A DNA stretch of 57,904 bases from Mycolicibacterium chubuense (GCF_001044255.1 NZ_JYNX01000014.1:1-57904); one strand, 5' to 3'. Shown: positions 10,124 through 19,773, numbered from the stretch's first letter. The notes: generated by a model from the sequence alone, not told the origin. Made by a program: numbers and translations.

Positions 10124-11275
10124 ATGGCCAAGACCACGATCAAGACCACCGCCCGAGTCGCCGACACCGTGAAGCCCGTCGTCGCCGGCGCGAAAGAGCG
10201 GCCCGGCTGGCACTTCCTCCGCACCGTCGCCGGCCGCATCACCACGCCGCTGCTTCCCGACGACTACCTGAAGCTGGCCAACCCGCTGTGGTCGGCGCGC
10301 GAACTGCGGGGCCGGGTGCTCGAGGTGCGCCGCGAGACCGTCGACTCCGCCACGCTCGTCATCAAGCCCGGCTGGGGCTTCTCGTTCGACTACCAGGCCG
10401 GCCAGTACATCGGCATCGGACTGCTGGTCGATGGCCGCTGGCGCTGGCGCTCCTATTCGCTCACTAGCCCCCCTCACGAGCACCCGTCCCCTAGCAAGGG
10501 CTCGCGCACCATCACGATCACCGTCAAGGCGATGCCCGAAGGCTTCCTGTCGACCCACCTGGTCGGCGGCGTCGAACCGGGCACGATCGTCAGACTCGCT
10601 GCGCCGCAAGGCAATTTCGTCATGCCCGACCCCGCCCCGGCGTCGGTGCTGTTCCTCACCGCCGGCTCGGGCATCACGCCCGTCATCTCGATGCTGCGCA
10701 CGCTGACCCGCCGCGGTCAGCTCGGGGATGTGGTGCACGTGCACTCCGCACCCACCGAGTCGGACGTGTTGTTCGCCGAGGAACTGTCGCAACTGGCCTA
10801 CCGGCACGAGGGCTACCGGCTGACCGTGCGGGCCACCCGCACCCAGGGCCGGCTCGACCTGACCCGCCTCGACGAGGTGGTGCCGGACTGGCGGAATCGC
10901 CAGACCTGGGCATGTGGACCCGAGGCGATGCTGGAGGCCGCGGAACGCACCTGGGCCGCGGCCGGGGTCGCCGATCGCCTGCACCTGGAGCGCTTCGCCG
11001 TGACGCGCGGCAGCCACGGCACCGGGGGCACGGTCGCGTTCGCGCGGGCGGGCAAGGAAGTCACCGTGGATGGCGCGACGTCGCTGATGGACGCCGGTGA
11101 GGCCGCCGGTATCCAGATGCCGTTCGGGTGCCGGATGGGGATCTGCCAGTCGTGCGTCGTGGGCCTGCTCGACGGCCACGTCCGCGATCTGCGGACCGGG
11201 GTCGAGCACGAGCCGGGCAGCCGGGTGCAGACCTGCGTCTCGGCCGCATCGGGCGATTGTGTGCTCGACGTCTAG
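10124..11275 (+). CDS. Ferredoxin-NAD(P)H oxidoreductase partner of DesA3 (Rv3230c-like)
   Basis: A 383-residue three-domain electron-transfer protein that passes electrons from NADPH through FAD and a 2Fe-2S centre to the stearoyl-CoA desaturase. Seen: an FAD-binding domain with [13 protein letters not shown] (residues about 103-115), an NAD(P) domain with [19 protein letters not shown], and a C-terminal plant-type [2Fe-2S] site with C336, C341, C344 and C371. ATG 10124 has a GGTAGGAG ribosome site; an in-frame GTG further up falls at the end of the preceding gene. Known: in M. tuberculosis Rv3230c is the redox partner of DesA3. Expression is probably controlled by the tandem operator just upstream. 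Confidence 0.93.
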   Translation: MAKTTIKTTARVADTVKPVVAGAKERPGWHFLRTVAGRITTPLLPDDYLKLANPLWSARELRGRVLEVRRETVDSATLVIKPGWGFSFDYQAGQYIGIGLLVDGRWRWRSYSLTSPPHEHPSPSKGSRTITITVKAMPEGFLSTHLVGGVEPGTIVRLAAPQGNFVMPDPAPASVLFLTAGSGITPVISMLRTLTRRGQLGDVVHVHSAPTESDVLFAEELSQLAYRHEGYRLTVRATRTQGRLDLTRLDEVVPDWRNRQTWACGPEAMLEAAERTWAAAGVADRLHLERFAVTRGSHGTGGTVAFARAGKEVTVDGATSLMDAGEAAGIQMPFGCRMGICQSCVVGLLDGHVRDLRTGVEHEPGSRVQTCVSAASGDCVLDV

Positions 11276-11288
11276 CGTTTACTGACTA

Positions 11289-11325
11289 GTAACCTACGTC
11301 TTCGTAGGTTACGGTAGCGTAGGTA
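11289..11325 (+). promoter_or_regulatory. Operator pair upstream of desA3
   Basis: A perfect 10-bp inverted repeat GTAACCTACG/CGTAGGTTAC (11289-11298 and 11303-11312, 4-nt spacer) overlaps GGTTACGGTAGCGTAGGTA (11307-11325). The second block matches the operator before the reductase gene at most positions. Confidence 0.65.
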
Positions 11326-11348
11326 GGGCGAGAGGAGGGTTGAAACCC

Positions 11349-12599
11349 ATGGCAATCACCGACGTACCCGAGTTCGCGCACCTCAGTGACGCGGACATCG
11401 AGGGCCTGGCGCGCGAACTCGACGCGATCCGCCAGGACATCGAAGACTCCCGCGGGGCGCGCGACGCGCGCTACATCCGTCGGACCATCGCCGCGCAGCG
11501 CGCGCTCGAGATCGCGGGCCGGCTCCTGCTGGCCGGCAGCTCCAAGCGCGCCTACTGGTGGGCCGGCGCCACCACGCTGGGCGTGGCCAAGATCATCGAG
11601 AACATGGAGATCGGCCACAACGTCATGCACGGCCAGTGGGATTGGATGAACGATCCCGAGATCCATTCCTCGGCGTGGGAATGGGACATGAGCGGCGCGT
11701 CCAAGCACTGGCGCTTCACCCACAACTTCATGCACCACAAGTACACGAACATCCTCGGCATGGACGATGACGTGGGCTACGGCGTCATCCGCGTCACCCG
11801 CGACCAGCGCTGGACGCCCATGAACCTGGGCAACCTGTTCTTCAACACCCTGCTCTGTGTTGCCTTCGAGTGGGGAGTCGGGCTTCAGCATCTCGAGCTG
11901 GGCAAGATCTTCAAGGGCCGCGACGACCGCAAGGCGACGATGGTGCGCGTCAAGGAGTTCGGCGTCAAGGCCGGCCACCAGGTGGCCAAGGACTACGCGC
12001 TGTGGCCGGCGCTGACGTCGCTGTCGCCGCGAGCGTCATTCACCTCCACGCTCAAGGCCAACGCGGTGGCCAACGTCATCCGCAACGTGTGGGCCAACGC
12101 CGTGATCTTCTGCGGCCACTTCCCTGACGGTGCAGAGAAATTCACCAAAACGGACATGATCGGTGAGAGCAAGGGCCAGTGGTACCTGCGCCAGATGCTC
12201 GGTAGCGCCAACTTCGAGAACGGCCCGGTGTTGCGCTTCATGAGCGGCAACCTGTGCCACCAGATCGAGCATCACCTGTTCCCGGATCTGCCGAGCAACC
12301 GGTACTACGAGATCTCGGTGCGGGTGCGGGAGATCTGCGAGAAGTACGACCTGCCCTACACCACGGGATCGTTCCTGGCGCAGTACGGCAAATCGTGGCG
12401 CACGATCGCGAAACTGTCGCTGCCGGACCGCTTTCTGAAAGACACCGCCGACGATGCACCCGAGACGCGCAGCGAGCGGATGTTCGTCGAGCTGGATCCG
12501 TCGGAGCGTCGAGGACTGAAATCGGCGATCGCGGCGGTGCGGGCGCGTCGGCGTGCGCGCAGAGCCGTGACTCATGGCGCCGAGCGCCGGGCCGCCTGA
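11349..12599 (+). CDS. desA3: Membrane stearoyl-CoA delta-9 desaturase DesA3
   Basis: A 416-residue diiron membrane desaturase that converts stearoyl-CoA to oleoyl-CoA. Seen: the three histidine boxes H90-NVM-H94-G, H125-NFM-H129-H130, and H304-QIE-H308-H309, with hydrophobic stretches between them. ATG 11349 follows GAGGAGGG; a TTG at 11340 is in frame but not needed. The gene follows its reductase by 73 bp, which is filled by operators. Known: DesA3 (Rv3229c) with Rv3230c forms the oleate-making system and is the target of isoxyl. Tight co-regulation of the pair is inferred from the shared operators. Confidence 0.96.
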   Translation: MAITDVPEFAHLSDADIEGLARELDAIRQDIEDSRGARDARYIRRTIAAQRALEIAGRLLLAGSSKRAYWWAGATTLGVAKIIENMEIGHNVMHGQWDWMNDPEIHSSAWEWDMSGASKHWRFTHNFMHHKYTNILGMDDDVGYGVIRVTRDQRWTPMNLGNLFFNTLLCVAFEWGVGLQHLELGKIFKGRDDRKATMVRVKEFGVKAGHQVAKDYALWPALTSLSPRASFTSTLKANAVANVIRNVWANAVIFCGHFPDGAEKFTKTDMIGESKGQWYLRQMLGSANFENGPVLRFMSGNLCHQIEHHLFPDLPSNRYYEISVRVREICEKYDLPYTTGSFLAQYGKSWRTIAKLSLPDRFLKDTADDAPETRSERMFVELDPSERRGLKSAIAAVRARRRARRAVTHGAERRAA

Positions 12600-12609
12600 C
12601 TGAGTGATC

Positions 12610-12650
12610 CGGGTGTAGTTGGTCACCCTCAGCGCGACCGACTACACCCG
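12610..12650. terminator. Bidirectional stem-loop between desA3 and the aldo-keto reductase
   Basis: 15-nt arms CGGGTGTAGTTGGTC (12610-12624) and GACCGACTACACCCG (12636-12650) pair fully with one G-U, with an 11-nt loop. It lies between converging genes. No U tract. Confidence 0.65.
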
Positions 12651-12662
12651 AATCGCGGTCGA

Positions 12663-13508
12663 TCAGGGCACGTAGTCGAAGGTGTCCGGGTTCGGCCCGG
12701 TGCGGCCGTCCTCGCCCTTGTCCAGACCCGAGATCGCCGACAGATCGTCGTCGCCGAGCTCGAAGTCGAACAGCGCGAAGTTGTCCTTGATCCGTCGCTC
12801 GGTCACCGATTTCGGGAACACGATGTCACCGCGCTGGATGTGCCAGCGCAGCACGACCTGAGCCGGCGACTTCCCGACGGACTCCGCGATGCGGGTGATC
12901 ACCGGATCGTCGAGCACCTTGCCCTGCGCGATCGGTGACCACGCCTCGGTGGCGATACCGTGCTCGCTGCCGTAGGCCCGCACCTCCTCGTTGGTGAAGT
13001 AGGGGTGCACCTCGATCTGGTTCACCGCGGGCACGGTGCCCGTCTCCTCGGCTAGCCGCTCGAGGTGGTCGACCTGGAAATTGGACACGCCGATGCTGCG
13101 TGCCCGGCCGTCTTTGGCGAACTCCTCCAACGTCTTCCACGTCGAGACGTAGTCACCGTCGTAGAGCGTCGGCAGCGGCCAGTGGATCAGGAACAGGTCG
13201 ACGTAATCGAACCCGAGTTCGGAGAGCGTCTTGTCGAACGCGCGGCGCGCGTCGTCGGGCTTGTGGAACCCGTTGTTGAGCTTGCTGGTGATGAACACCT
13301 CGCCGCGGTCGACGCCCGAGTTGCGGATGCCCTCTCCGACGCCCTTCTCGTTCTGGTACATCTCCGCCGTGTCGATGTGTCGGTAGCCGATGCTCAACGC
13401 CGTGTTGACCGCGTCGGCCGTGTCCTCGGGTGGAATCTGATAGACGCCGAAGCCCAGCTGGGGGATCGTCGCGCCGTTGTTCAACTTGATCATGGGTACC
13501 TGTGTCAC
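12663..13508 (-). CDS. Aldo/keto reductase (AKR5-like)
   Basis: A 281-residue NADPH-dependent carbonyl reductase of the 2,5-diketogluconate reductase group. Seen: the catalytic tetrad D46, Y51, K76 and H109 (in HIDTAEMYQNE, ITSKLNNG and LIHWP), and the C-terminal coenzyme motif IVFPKSVTERRIKDN. GTG 13508 is selected because AAGGAGGA sits just upstream. A longer in-frame ATG start at 13559 would add an Arg-rich stretch foreign to the family. The gene converges on desA3 and is not, to my memory, at this place in M. tuberculosis. The substrate is unknown; many such enzymes detoxify aldehydes such as methylglyoxal. Confidence 0.9.
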   Translation of the reverse strand: MTQVPMIKLNNGATIPQLGFGVYQIPPEDTADAVNTALSIGYRHIDTAEMYQNEKGVGEGIRNSGVDRGEVFITSKLNNGFHKPDDARRAFDKTLSELGFDYVDLFLIHWPLPTLYDGDYVSTWKTLEEFAKDGRARSIGVSNFQVDHLERLAEETGTVPAVNQIEVHPYFTNEEVRAYGSEHGIATEAWSPIAQGKVLDDPVITRIAESVGKSPAQVVLRWHIQRGDIVFPKSVTERRIKDNFALFDFELGDDDLSAISGLDKGEDGRTGPNPDTFDYVP

Positions 13509-13583
13509 GTTGTTCCTCCTTCGCGGGCAGCGTGCCCCATGGGCGGGCCGCACAAACACTGCGCGTTCATTGTCATCGGCAGG

Positions 13584-14579
13584 TCAGGAATGGTCGCGCT
13601 CGGCGTCGCGCAGCACGGCCAGCAGCCGGCGAGCCGCACCGACCCGGTCGGCCGCCGCCCCGGACAGCGAGTCCAGCGCACACTCCGGATCGGCGGGCGG
13701 CCCCATGTGCCCACATCCGCGCGGACAGTCGTCGATCGCGTGGGCCAGATCGGAGAGCGCCATCACCACGTCGTCGGGCGCGATGTGCGCCAGCCCGAAC
13801 GAGCGGATCCCCGGGGTGTCGATCACCCAGCCCCCCGCCGCCAGCGGCAGCGCCACCGACTGCGTCGACGTGTGCCTGCCCCGCCCGATGTCGGTGACCG
13901 CCCCGGTGGCCCGATCCGCATCGGGGACAAGCCGATTCACCAGAGTCGACTTACCGACCCCGGAATGTCCGAGCAGCACCGTCACTTTGTCGGTGAGCAA
14001 CTGCTGCACCGCGGCGAGCTCATCGGCCCGGCCGGCGGTCACGATCGTCAGATCGAGGCCGGCGAACTGCGCGGCGAACGGTTCGGCCGGCGCCAGGTCG
14101 GTCTTGGTGAGGCACAGGATCGGCTCCAGGCCACCGGCGTACGCGGCGATCAGCGTGCGCTCAACCAGCCCGGTGCGCGGCGGCGGATCGGCCAGCGCCA
14201 CCACGATCAGCAGCTGGTCGGCGTTGGCGACCACCACCCGCTCGGTCGGATCAGTGTCATCGGCGGTGCGCCGCAACACCGTTCGGCGCTCCCTGCGCCG
14301 CACGATGCGCGCCAGGGTGTCGGGCCGTCCCGACAGGTCCCCGACGACGTCGACGTCGTCGCCCACCACGATCGGGGTGCGGCCGAGTTCGCGGGCCCGC
14401 ATCGCGGTGACGTGGCACGCGGGGTCGCGGCCCAGCGCGCAGCCCCACCGGCCCCGGTCGACGGTGACGACCATGCCCTGTTGTGCGTCGGCGTGCTCGG
14501 GCCGGGTCTTGGTCCGCGGTCGCGAGCCGCGGCCCGGGCGCACCCGGACATCGGACTCGTCGTACTCGCGTGGGCTCAA
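13584..14579 (-). CDS. rsgA: Ribosome small subunit-dependent GTPase A
   Basis: A 331-residue circularly permuted GTPase that helps mature the 30S subunit. Seen: an N-terminal OB-like region, then the GTPase motifs in permuted order: G4 TKTD (158-161), G1 GHSGVGKS (204-211), G3 DTPG (254-257). A zinc-binding C-terminal set follows (C285, C289, H291, C300). The start is TTG, overlapping the aroA stop as TTGA, giving [16 protein letters not shown], which is the conserved mycobacterial N terminus. Translational coupling to aroA is therefore likely. It corresponds to Rv3228. The frame stays open far upstream through aroA, but that part is antisense-like noise. Confidence 0.95.
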   Translation of the reverse strand: MSPREYDESDVRVRPGRGSRPRTKTRPEHADAQQGMVVTVDRGRWGCALGRDPACHVTAMRARELGRTPIVVGDDVDVVGDLSGRPDTLARIVRRRERRTVLRRTADDTDPTERVVVANADQLLIVVALADPPPRTGLVERTLIAAYAGGLEPILCLTKTDLAPAEPFAAQFAGLDLTIVTAGRADELAAVQQLLTDKVTVLLGHSGVGKSTLVNRLVPDADRATGAVTDIGRGRHTSTQSVALPLAAGGWVIDTPGIRSFGLAHIAPDDVVMALSDLAHAIDDCPRGCGHMGPPADPECALDSLSGAAADRVGAARRLLAVLRDAERDHS

Positions 14580-15889
14580 AGGCCGGCCTGGGAGTCGGTC
14601 TGACCGGCCAGCATGTCGGCCCACATCTGCGGGAACTCCGGCAGCGTCTTGGCCGTCGTGCCGATGTCCTCGACCTCGACGCCGGGCACCCGCAGTCCGA
14701 TGATCGCTCCCGCGGTCGCCATCCGATGATCCGCGTAGGACTGCCAGACCCCGCCGTGCATCTGCTGCGCGGTGATCGTCAACCCGTCGTCGGTCTCCAA
14801 GCACTGCCCGCCGAGTCGGTTGATCTCGGTGCTCAACGCGGCCAGCCGGTCGGTCTCGTGGCCGCGCAGATGGGCGACCCCGCGCAGATGCGACACCGAC
14901 CCGGGAGTGGCGAGCGCGGCCATCGCCGCCACCGACGGGGTCAGCTCGCCGACGGCACGCAGATCGACATCGATGCCGCCGTAGGTGGCTGTGCCCTGCA
15001 CCTCCAGATACGAGTCGCCGCGGCGCACCACCGAGTCGAACGTCGACAGGATCGACAGGATCGCCTGCGCCGGTTGGGTGCTCACGTCCGGCCAGCCCGT
15101 GACGCGGACACTTCCGCCGCTGACCACGGCCGCGGCCAGGAACGGCACCGAGTTCGACAGGTCGGGCTCGATCACCCAGTCGTGGGCGGCGACCGGGCCG
15201 GGGGAGACCCGCCACCGGTTGGCGGTCCCGTCGTCGACCTGCACACCGGCCTCGCGCAGCATCGCGACCGTCATCGCCACATGCGGCGCGGACGGCACCT
15301 CGGCACCGGTGTGCACGACCGTCAGCCCCTCGTCGAACGCCGCGCCCGAGAGCAGCAGCCCCGACACGAACTGCGACGAGCCCGACGCGTCGATCTCGAC
15401 GGTGCCGCCCCGCACCGCGCCTTTGCCGCGCACGTCGAACGGCAGCGCGTCGCCGTCGATCCCGACGCCGAGCGCGCGCAACCCGTCGAGCAGCGGGGCG
15501 ATCGGACGGGCGCGCGCCTGCTCATCGCCGTCGAACGTGACAGTCTCGGTGCCCAGCGCCGCCACCGGCGGCAGGAACCGCAGCACCGTGCCCGCCAGAC
15601 CGCAGTCGATGCGCGTGCCCGGCTCGGGCTCGAGCGCGCCGCTGATGGTCAGCTCGGTGTCGTCGGTGGCCGCGGCCTCCACCTGCAGGCCGAGACTTCG
15701 CAGGGCGCCGATCATCAGGTCGGTGTCACGGCTGCGCAGCGCGCCGCGCACGGTCGAGGTGCCGTGCGGGGCTGCGAGCGCGGCCAGCACGAGGGCGCGG
15801 TTGGTCTGCGACTTCGAGCCCGGCACCGTGACGGTGGCATGGACAGGGGTCGCGGTCGACGGGGCCGGCCAGGTGCTCACAGGGTTCAT
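14576..15889 (-). CDS. aroA: 3-phosphoshikimate 1-carboxyvinyltransferase (EPSP synthase)
   Basis: 437 residues; the sixth enzyme of the shikimate pathway, joining phosphoenolpyruvate to shikimate-3-phosphate. Seen: [18 protein letters not shown] (residues 22-39) with the substrate-binding Lys26 and Ser27, [11 protein letters not shown] (LxGTxxRF), a [12 protein letters not shown] stretch, and YADHRMA near the end. Class I type. The downstream rsgA overlaps by 4 nt. An ATG at 15913 is also in frame; 15889 gives [11 protein letters not shown], the usual start. Divergent from the SRAP gene with 47 bp between start codons, so the promoters must overlap. Confidence 0.97.
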   Translation of the reverse strand: MNPVSTWPAPSTATPVHATVTVPGSKSQTNRALVLAALAAPHGTSTVRGALRSRDTDLMIGALRSLGLQVEAAATDDTELTISGALEPEPGTRIDCGLAGTVLRFLPPVAALGTETVTFDGDEQARARPIAPLLDGLRALGVGIDGDALPFDVRGKGAVRGGTVEIDASGSSQFVSGLLLSGAAFDEGLTVVHTGAEVPSAPHVAMTVAMLREAGVQVDDGTANRWRVSPGPVAAHDWVIEPDLSNSVPFLAAAVVSGGSVRVTGWPDVSTQPAQAILSILSTFDSVVRRGDSYLEVQGTATYGGIDVDLRAVGELTPSVAAMAALATPGSVSHLRGVAHLRGHETDRLAALSTEINRLGGQCLETDDGLTITAQQMHGGVWQSYADHRMATAGAIIGLRVPGVEVEDIGTTAKTLPEFPQMWADMLAGQTDSQAGL

Positions 15890-15936
15890 TGTGGGCCATC
15901 CTGGCCCCGTCATGGGTTTCTGCCACCATGGGGACC

Positions 15937-16689
15937 ATGTGCGGGCGATTCGCGGTGACCACCGATCCGGCGCTGCTGGCCGAGAAGATCAAGGCGATCG
16001 ACGAAGCCACCTCCCAGCTGAAGGAGCCGTCGTCACCCAACTACAACGTGGCCCCGACGACGACGGTGGCCACCGTCGTCAAGCGGCACACCGACCCCGA
16101 GGACGAGTCGACCCGCCGGGTGCGGCTGATGCGCTGGGGACTGGTGCCGCCGTGGGTGAAGGCCACCGATGTCGGCACACCTGACACCAAGGGCCCGCTG
16201 TTGATCAACGCGCGGTCGGACAAGGTGACGAGCTCGCCGGCGTTCCGCAGTTCGGCCAAGGCCAAGCGCTGCCTGGTGCCGATGGACGGCTGGTATGAGT
16301 GGCAGGGCCAGAAGGGCGCCAAGACCCCGTTCTTCATGCACCCCGTCGACGGGGAGCCGCTGTTCATGGCCGGGCTGTGGTCGTCCTGGCGGCCGAAAGA
16401 CGCGCCGAAGGACGCCCCGCCGTTGCTGAGCTGCACGATCATCACCACCGACGCGGCGGGGCCGCTCGCCGAGATCCACGACCGCATGCCGCTGACGATC
16501 AGCGCCCGCGACTGGGACCACTGGCTGGACCCCGACGCCCCGATCGACGAGGGCCTGCTGCGCGGGCACGGCGACCTGGACCGGATCGCGGTTCGGGAGG
16601 TGTCGAGGCTGGTCAACAGCGTGCGCAACAACGGGCCGGAACTGATCGAGCCCGTCGAGCCGCAGCCGGAGCAAGCCACGCTGCTATGA
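15937..16689 (+). CDS. SRAP/YedK (HMCES-type) abasic-site protein
   Basis: A 250-residue DNA-repair protein that forms a thiazolidine crosslink with abasic sites in single-stranded DNA. Seen: [11 protein letters not shown], so Cys2 becomes the catalytic N-terminal residue after Met removal; Asn in [13 protein letters not shown] containing the catalytic Glu; and the conserved His in HDRMP. Length is normal. ATG 15937 is fixed by the need for Cys at position 2; an in-frame ATG further upstream would destroy the active site. It corresponds to Rv3226c. It overlaps the following methyltransferase gene by ATGA. Confidence 0.95.
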   Translation: MCGRFAVTTDPALLAEKIKAIDEATSQLKEPSSPNYNVAPTTTVATVVKRHTDPEDESTRRVRLMRWGLVPPWVKATDVGTPDTKGPLLINARSDKVTSSPAFRSSAKAKRCLVPMDGWYEWQGQKGAKTPFFMHPVDGEPLFMAGLWSSWRPKDAPKDAPPLLSCTIITTDAAGPLAEIHDRMPLTISARDWDHWLDPDAPIDEGLLRGHGDLDRIAVREVSRLVNSVRNNGPELIEPVEPQPEQATLL

Positions 16690-18191
16690 GCCTGCCGCTG
16701 ACCGACCGCGCGGTGGTCGACGCGCTGGGCGCCGACCTGAAAGCGGCGAACTTCACCACCGACGGGGTCGCCGAGTTGCTCGGCGCCGACGCGGGCGCCG
16801 CGTTCAGCCGCGGGCTCTGGTGGTCGGCGCTGCGCGCCACCGACCGGGCCCCCGCCTCTCGGCAGCAGCTGGCGACCCTGGTGCGGCTGTTCCTGCTCGG
16901 CGCCGACGAGACCCGCTCCCGCGCCGCCTCCGCGTTCCCCGGCGCCGGCGTCGACGCGCTGACCGCCGCCGGCGTCCTCGAGCCCACCCCAGGCGGGTTT
17001 CGCGCCGTGCTGGACATCCGGCCGCACAGCGACGGCGCCCGCGACTTCCTCGTCGTCTCCGATCAGGACGCGGCGCTGCGGCCCGGGCCGGTGCGTCGCG
17101 ACCACGTGCTCGGCATCGGCGGCGCGTCGGTGTCCCTGGCGCACGCGGTCGTCCGCACGCCCGTCGGCCGCGCGCTCGACGTCGGCACCGGCTGCGGCAT
17201 CCAGGCGCTGCACCTGGCCGGGCACAGCGACCACGTCGTCGCCACCGACACCAACGAGCGCGCGCTCGCGCTGGCCGCGGCCACGGCGCGGCTCAACGGC
17301 ATGTCCTGGGACCTGAGGGCGGGCAGCCTGTTCGAGCCGGTGGCGGGGGAGCGGTTCGACCTCATCGTGTCCAATCCGCCGTTCGTGGTCGGCGTCGGGG
17401 CGCTCGATTACATCTACCGTGACTCCGGGATGGCCGGAGATGCACTGTGCGAGAACATGATCCGTGAAGTCGGTGACCATCTGGAGCCGGGCGGCACTGC
17501 GCAGATCATGGCGAACTGGATCGTGCGCGACGGCCGGGACTGGCGGGAGCGGGTCCGGGGCTGGCTCGACGGCAGCGGCCTGCACGCGTGGGTGGTGCAA
17601 CGCGAGTTCGCCGATCCGATCAGCTACGTCTCGCTGTGGACCTCGGACGCCGGCGAACTCCCGGAGGAGGCCGCGCGCCGCGGCGGGCTGTGGCTGGACT
17701 GGTTCGACGCGGAGGGCATCGCCGGGGTGGGCATGGGCATGATCGTGGTGCGCGCGCCGCGTCGCGGGGAACACCGTCGACCCGAGCAGGTGCTGGAGGA
17801 GATCACCGGCGCCGACGAGCAGCTCACCGGCCCTGAGGTGGAGGCCTTCTTCGCCCGCCGGGAGTACCTGCACGACACCAGCGACGACCGGCTGCTGGCC
17901 ACCCGGCTGACCACCGCGCCGGTGTTCCTCGACGAACAGTCGCTGCCCGGTCCAGAGGGCTGGCAGACCGTCGGCGCCGCGGTGCGCCGCCCCGGCGGGC
18001 CCGGGGCGGTGATCGGCGTCGACGAGGTCTCCCGCGCGCTGCTCGCCGGCTGCCGGGGTGAGGTGCCGCTGGGCATGCTGATCGAGCTGCTGGCCGCCCA
18101 CCACGACGTCGACGCCGACGCGCTGGCCGCCGCCGCGCTGCCGGTGGTGCGCGAGGCGATCGGCCGCGGAATCCTCTACGAGGCGCGGTAG
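16686..18191 (+). CDS. Large class I SAM-dependent methyltransferase with NPPF motif
   Basis: 501 residues. Seen: an N-terminal helical domain (about 1-130), then a Rossmann methyltransferase fold with DVGTGCGIQALHLA (motif I), VATDTNERAL (motif II) and LIVSNPPFVVG (motif IV). NPPF is the catalytic loop of N-methyltransferases acting on adenine or on glutamine side chains (HemK/PrmC type). A C-terminal domain (about 350-501) has no recognised motif. The start overlaps the SRAP gene stop (ATGA), so translation is coupled. Target unknown: protein glutamine, DNA or RNA adenine are all possible. The 3' end overlaps the convergent next gene by 16 bp. Confidence 0.85.
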   Translation: MSLPLTDRAVVDALGADLKAANFTTDGVAELLGADAGAAFSRGLWWSALRATDRAPASRQQLATLVRLFLLGADETRSRAASAFPGAGVDALTAAGVLEPTPGGFRAVLDIRPHSDGARDFLVVSDQDAALRPGPVRRDHVLGIGGASVSLAHAVVRTPVGRALDVGTGCGIQALHLAGHSDHVVATDTNERALALAAATARLNGMSWDLRAGSLFEPVAGERFDLIVSNPPFVVGVGALDYIYRDSGMAGDALCENMIREVGDHLEPGGTAQIMANWIVRDGRDWRERVRGWLDGSGLHAWVVQREFADPISYVSLWTSDAGELPEEAARRGGLWLDWFDAEGIAGVGMGMIVVRAPRRGEHRRPEQVLEEITGADEQLTGPEVEAFFARREYLHDTSDDRLLATRLTTAPVFLDEQSLPGPEGWQTVGAAVRRPGGPGAVIGVDEVSRALLAGCRGEVPLGMLIELLAAHHDVDADALAAAALPVVREAIGRGILYEAR

Positions 18192-18949
18192 ACGGCGCTG
18201 ACCACGACGTAGGGCGAGGAGAACGCGACCACGCCCGACTGATCGGCGTGCTGCTGCAGCGCCGCGGCGAACGCGTCGGCCAACTCCTGGCGTGCGGCGC
18301 CGGCACGCCCGAACGCCGCGACGTGCATCGGCGACTCGGTCTGCAACCACTCCAGGGCGGCGGACACCGAGGCGAACTCCCACCGGTGCTCGCCGCGCTC
18401 GAACGCCAACTCGGTGAAGTGCGGTGCCAGCCGGTCGGCGACGAGAGCCTCGTCGCCCCACTGGTCGGGGGAGAAGCCGGCGGTCGCGGGCGCGCCCAGC
18501 ACCGCGATCACCGGGTCGAACAGCGGATTGCTCTGTGCGCGCACCCACGACGAGAAAGCCAGCACGCCAGCGGGTTTGAGCAGGCGCGCGATCTCGGCGA
18601 CCTGACCGACCGGCTCGACGAAGATGATGCCCATGTTCGACACCACGGCGTCGAACGAGCCGCCCGGCAGGCCGGTGTCGGCGGCGTCGCCGACCGTCCA
18701 GGTGACGCGCGGGGCGCGCTGGGCGGCGAGGTCGATCAGCTCGGGAGTCAGGTCGACCCCGGTGACCCGCGCCCCGCGCGCCGCGGCGGCCACCGCGGCG
18801 CTGCCGGTGCCGCACGCGAGATCGACGACGGTCGCGTCCTCGAGCGGCCGTCGCCGCCCGACGGCGTCGACCACGCGCTCGGCGATGTGGGCAATGCGTT
18901 CGCCCACGGCGTCGTAACGTCCGGCAGACCAGATCGACGGCGATGACAC
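18176..18949 (-). CDS. Class I SAM-dependent methyltransferase (methyltransferase 11 type)
   Basis: A 257-residue small-molecule methyltransferase. Seen: motif I VVDLACGTGSAAVAAAARG, the acidic VTGVDLTPELI, FDAVVSNMGIIF, and the LLKPAGVLAFSSW strand typical of UbiE/type 11 enzymes. No membrane segment or signal. The start is GTG 18949, divergent from the DUF2071 gene with 26 bp between the starts. The substrate is not evident. I do not recall a homologue at this place in M. tuberculosis, so it is probably accessory. Confidence 0.85.
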   Translation of the reverse strand: MSSPSIWSAGRYDAVGERIAHIAERVVDAVGRRRPLEDATVVDLACGTGSAAVAAAARGARVTGVDLTPELIDLAAQRAPRVTWTVGDAADTGLPGGSFDAVVSNMGIIFVEPVGQVAEIARLLKPAGVLAFSSWVRAQSNPLFDPVIAVLGAPATAGFSPDQWGDEALVADRLAPHFTELAFERGEHRWEFASVSAALEWLQTESPMHVAAFGRAGAARQELADAFAAALQQHADQSGVVAFSSPYVVVSAVYRAS

Positions 18950-18975
18950 AGGGACCAGCGTGCCACGATGTGCCG

Positions 18976-19695
18976 ATGAGCGAGTTCGCGGTCCACGCGC
19001 CGCCGCTGCCGCGGCCGGTGACGTTCGATCAGTTCTGGGCAGACCTGACGTTCGTGCACTGGCCGGTCGATCCCGGCGCCGTCGCGCGGTTCTTCCCGCC
19101 CGGGACCCGGCCCGACGTCATCGACGACGTCACCTACGTCGGGCTGGTGCCGTTCGTCATGCGTGACCTCAGGCTCGGCACGGCGGTGCGACTGCCGTAC
19201 TTCGGGACGTTCGCCGAGACGAACGTCCGGCTCTACTCCGTCGACGACAGCGGCCGGCACGGGGTGCTGTTCCGCTCGCTGGAAGCTGAGCGGCTGGCGG
19301 CGGTCGCGGCCAGCCGGGCCGCGCTGGGCATCCCGTACACTTGGGCGAGGATGCGCGTCACCCGCGACGGCGACCGCATCCGCTACGACAGCGTGCGTCG
19401 TTGGCCGCGGCGGGGACTGCGCAGCGACGTCACCGTCCGCATCGGGGAGCCGATCGAACCGACGCCGCTGGAGGTGTGGCTGACCGCGCGGTGGGGTGCG
19501 CACACCCGCAAGGCGGGCCGAACCTGGTGGCTGCCCAACGAGCACGCCACCTGGCCGCTGCACAGCGCCGAAATCGTTGACTTGGCAAGCGAGTTGGTGA
19601 TCGCAGCCGGGGTGCCCGTCGACGGCCCGGCGCTGCGACCACTGTATTCGCCGGGCGTGCACGCCCGCTTCGGCGCGCCGTCGAAAGTCGCCTGA
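18976..19695 (+). CDS. DUF2071 (YqjF-like) protein
   Basis: A 239-residue soluble protein of the acetoacetate-decarboxylase-like YqjF/DUF2071 fold. Seen: the family pattern FVHWPVDPGAVARFFPPGT, TYVGLVPFVMRDLRL, and the FAETNVRLYS strand (E and N conserved), ending with a WPLHSAEIVDL element. No catalytic lysine is obvious, so no enzymatic role is claimed. ATG 18976 lies within the leader shared with the divergent methyltransferase; the two short genes may form one accessory unit. Confidence 0.85.
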   Translation: MSEFAVHAPPLPRPVTFDQFWADLTFVHWPVDPGAVARFFPPGTRPDVIDDVTYVGLVPFVMRDLRLGTAVRLPYFGTFAETNVRLYSVDDSGRHGVLFRSLEAERLAAVAASRAALGIPYTWARMRVTRDGDRIRYDSVRRWPRRGLRSDVTVRIGEPIEPTPLEVWLTARWGAHTRKAGRTWWLPNEHATWPLHSAEIVDLASELVIAAGVPVDGPALRPLYSPGVHARFGAPSKVA

Positions 19696-19701
19696 AGGCC
19701 C

Positions 19702-19764
19702 CCGCGGAAGCGCATTCTTGGTCGCTCCAGCGGCCGGATCGCAACCAGGAATGCTATTCCGCGG
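19702..19764. terminator. Long stem-loop built from two dispersed-repeat arms, between convergent genes
   Basis: 24-nt arms at 19702-19725 and 19741-19764 pair at about 20 of 24 positions with a 15-nt loop. The right arm contains CCAGGAATGCTATTCCGCGG, also present alone at 98-121 and inverted at 52039-52062. It lies between the ends of DUF2071 and the SDR gene. Confidence 0.65.
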
Positions 19765-19773
19765 CAAGCGGGG

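Noticed and set aside
14580-15215. In-frame extension of rsgA through aroA
   Set aside because: The TTG at 14579 gives the conserved N terminus and a TTGA overlap; the extension is antisense-free but reads aroA out of frame and has no homology.
16041-18815. A 924-codon minus-strand open frame across SRAP and the methyltransferases
   Set aside because: It is antisense to the well-supported NPPF methyltransferase and SRAP genes; Arg/Gly/Ala-rich without motifs.
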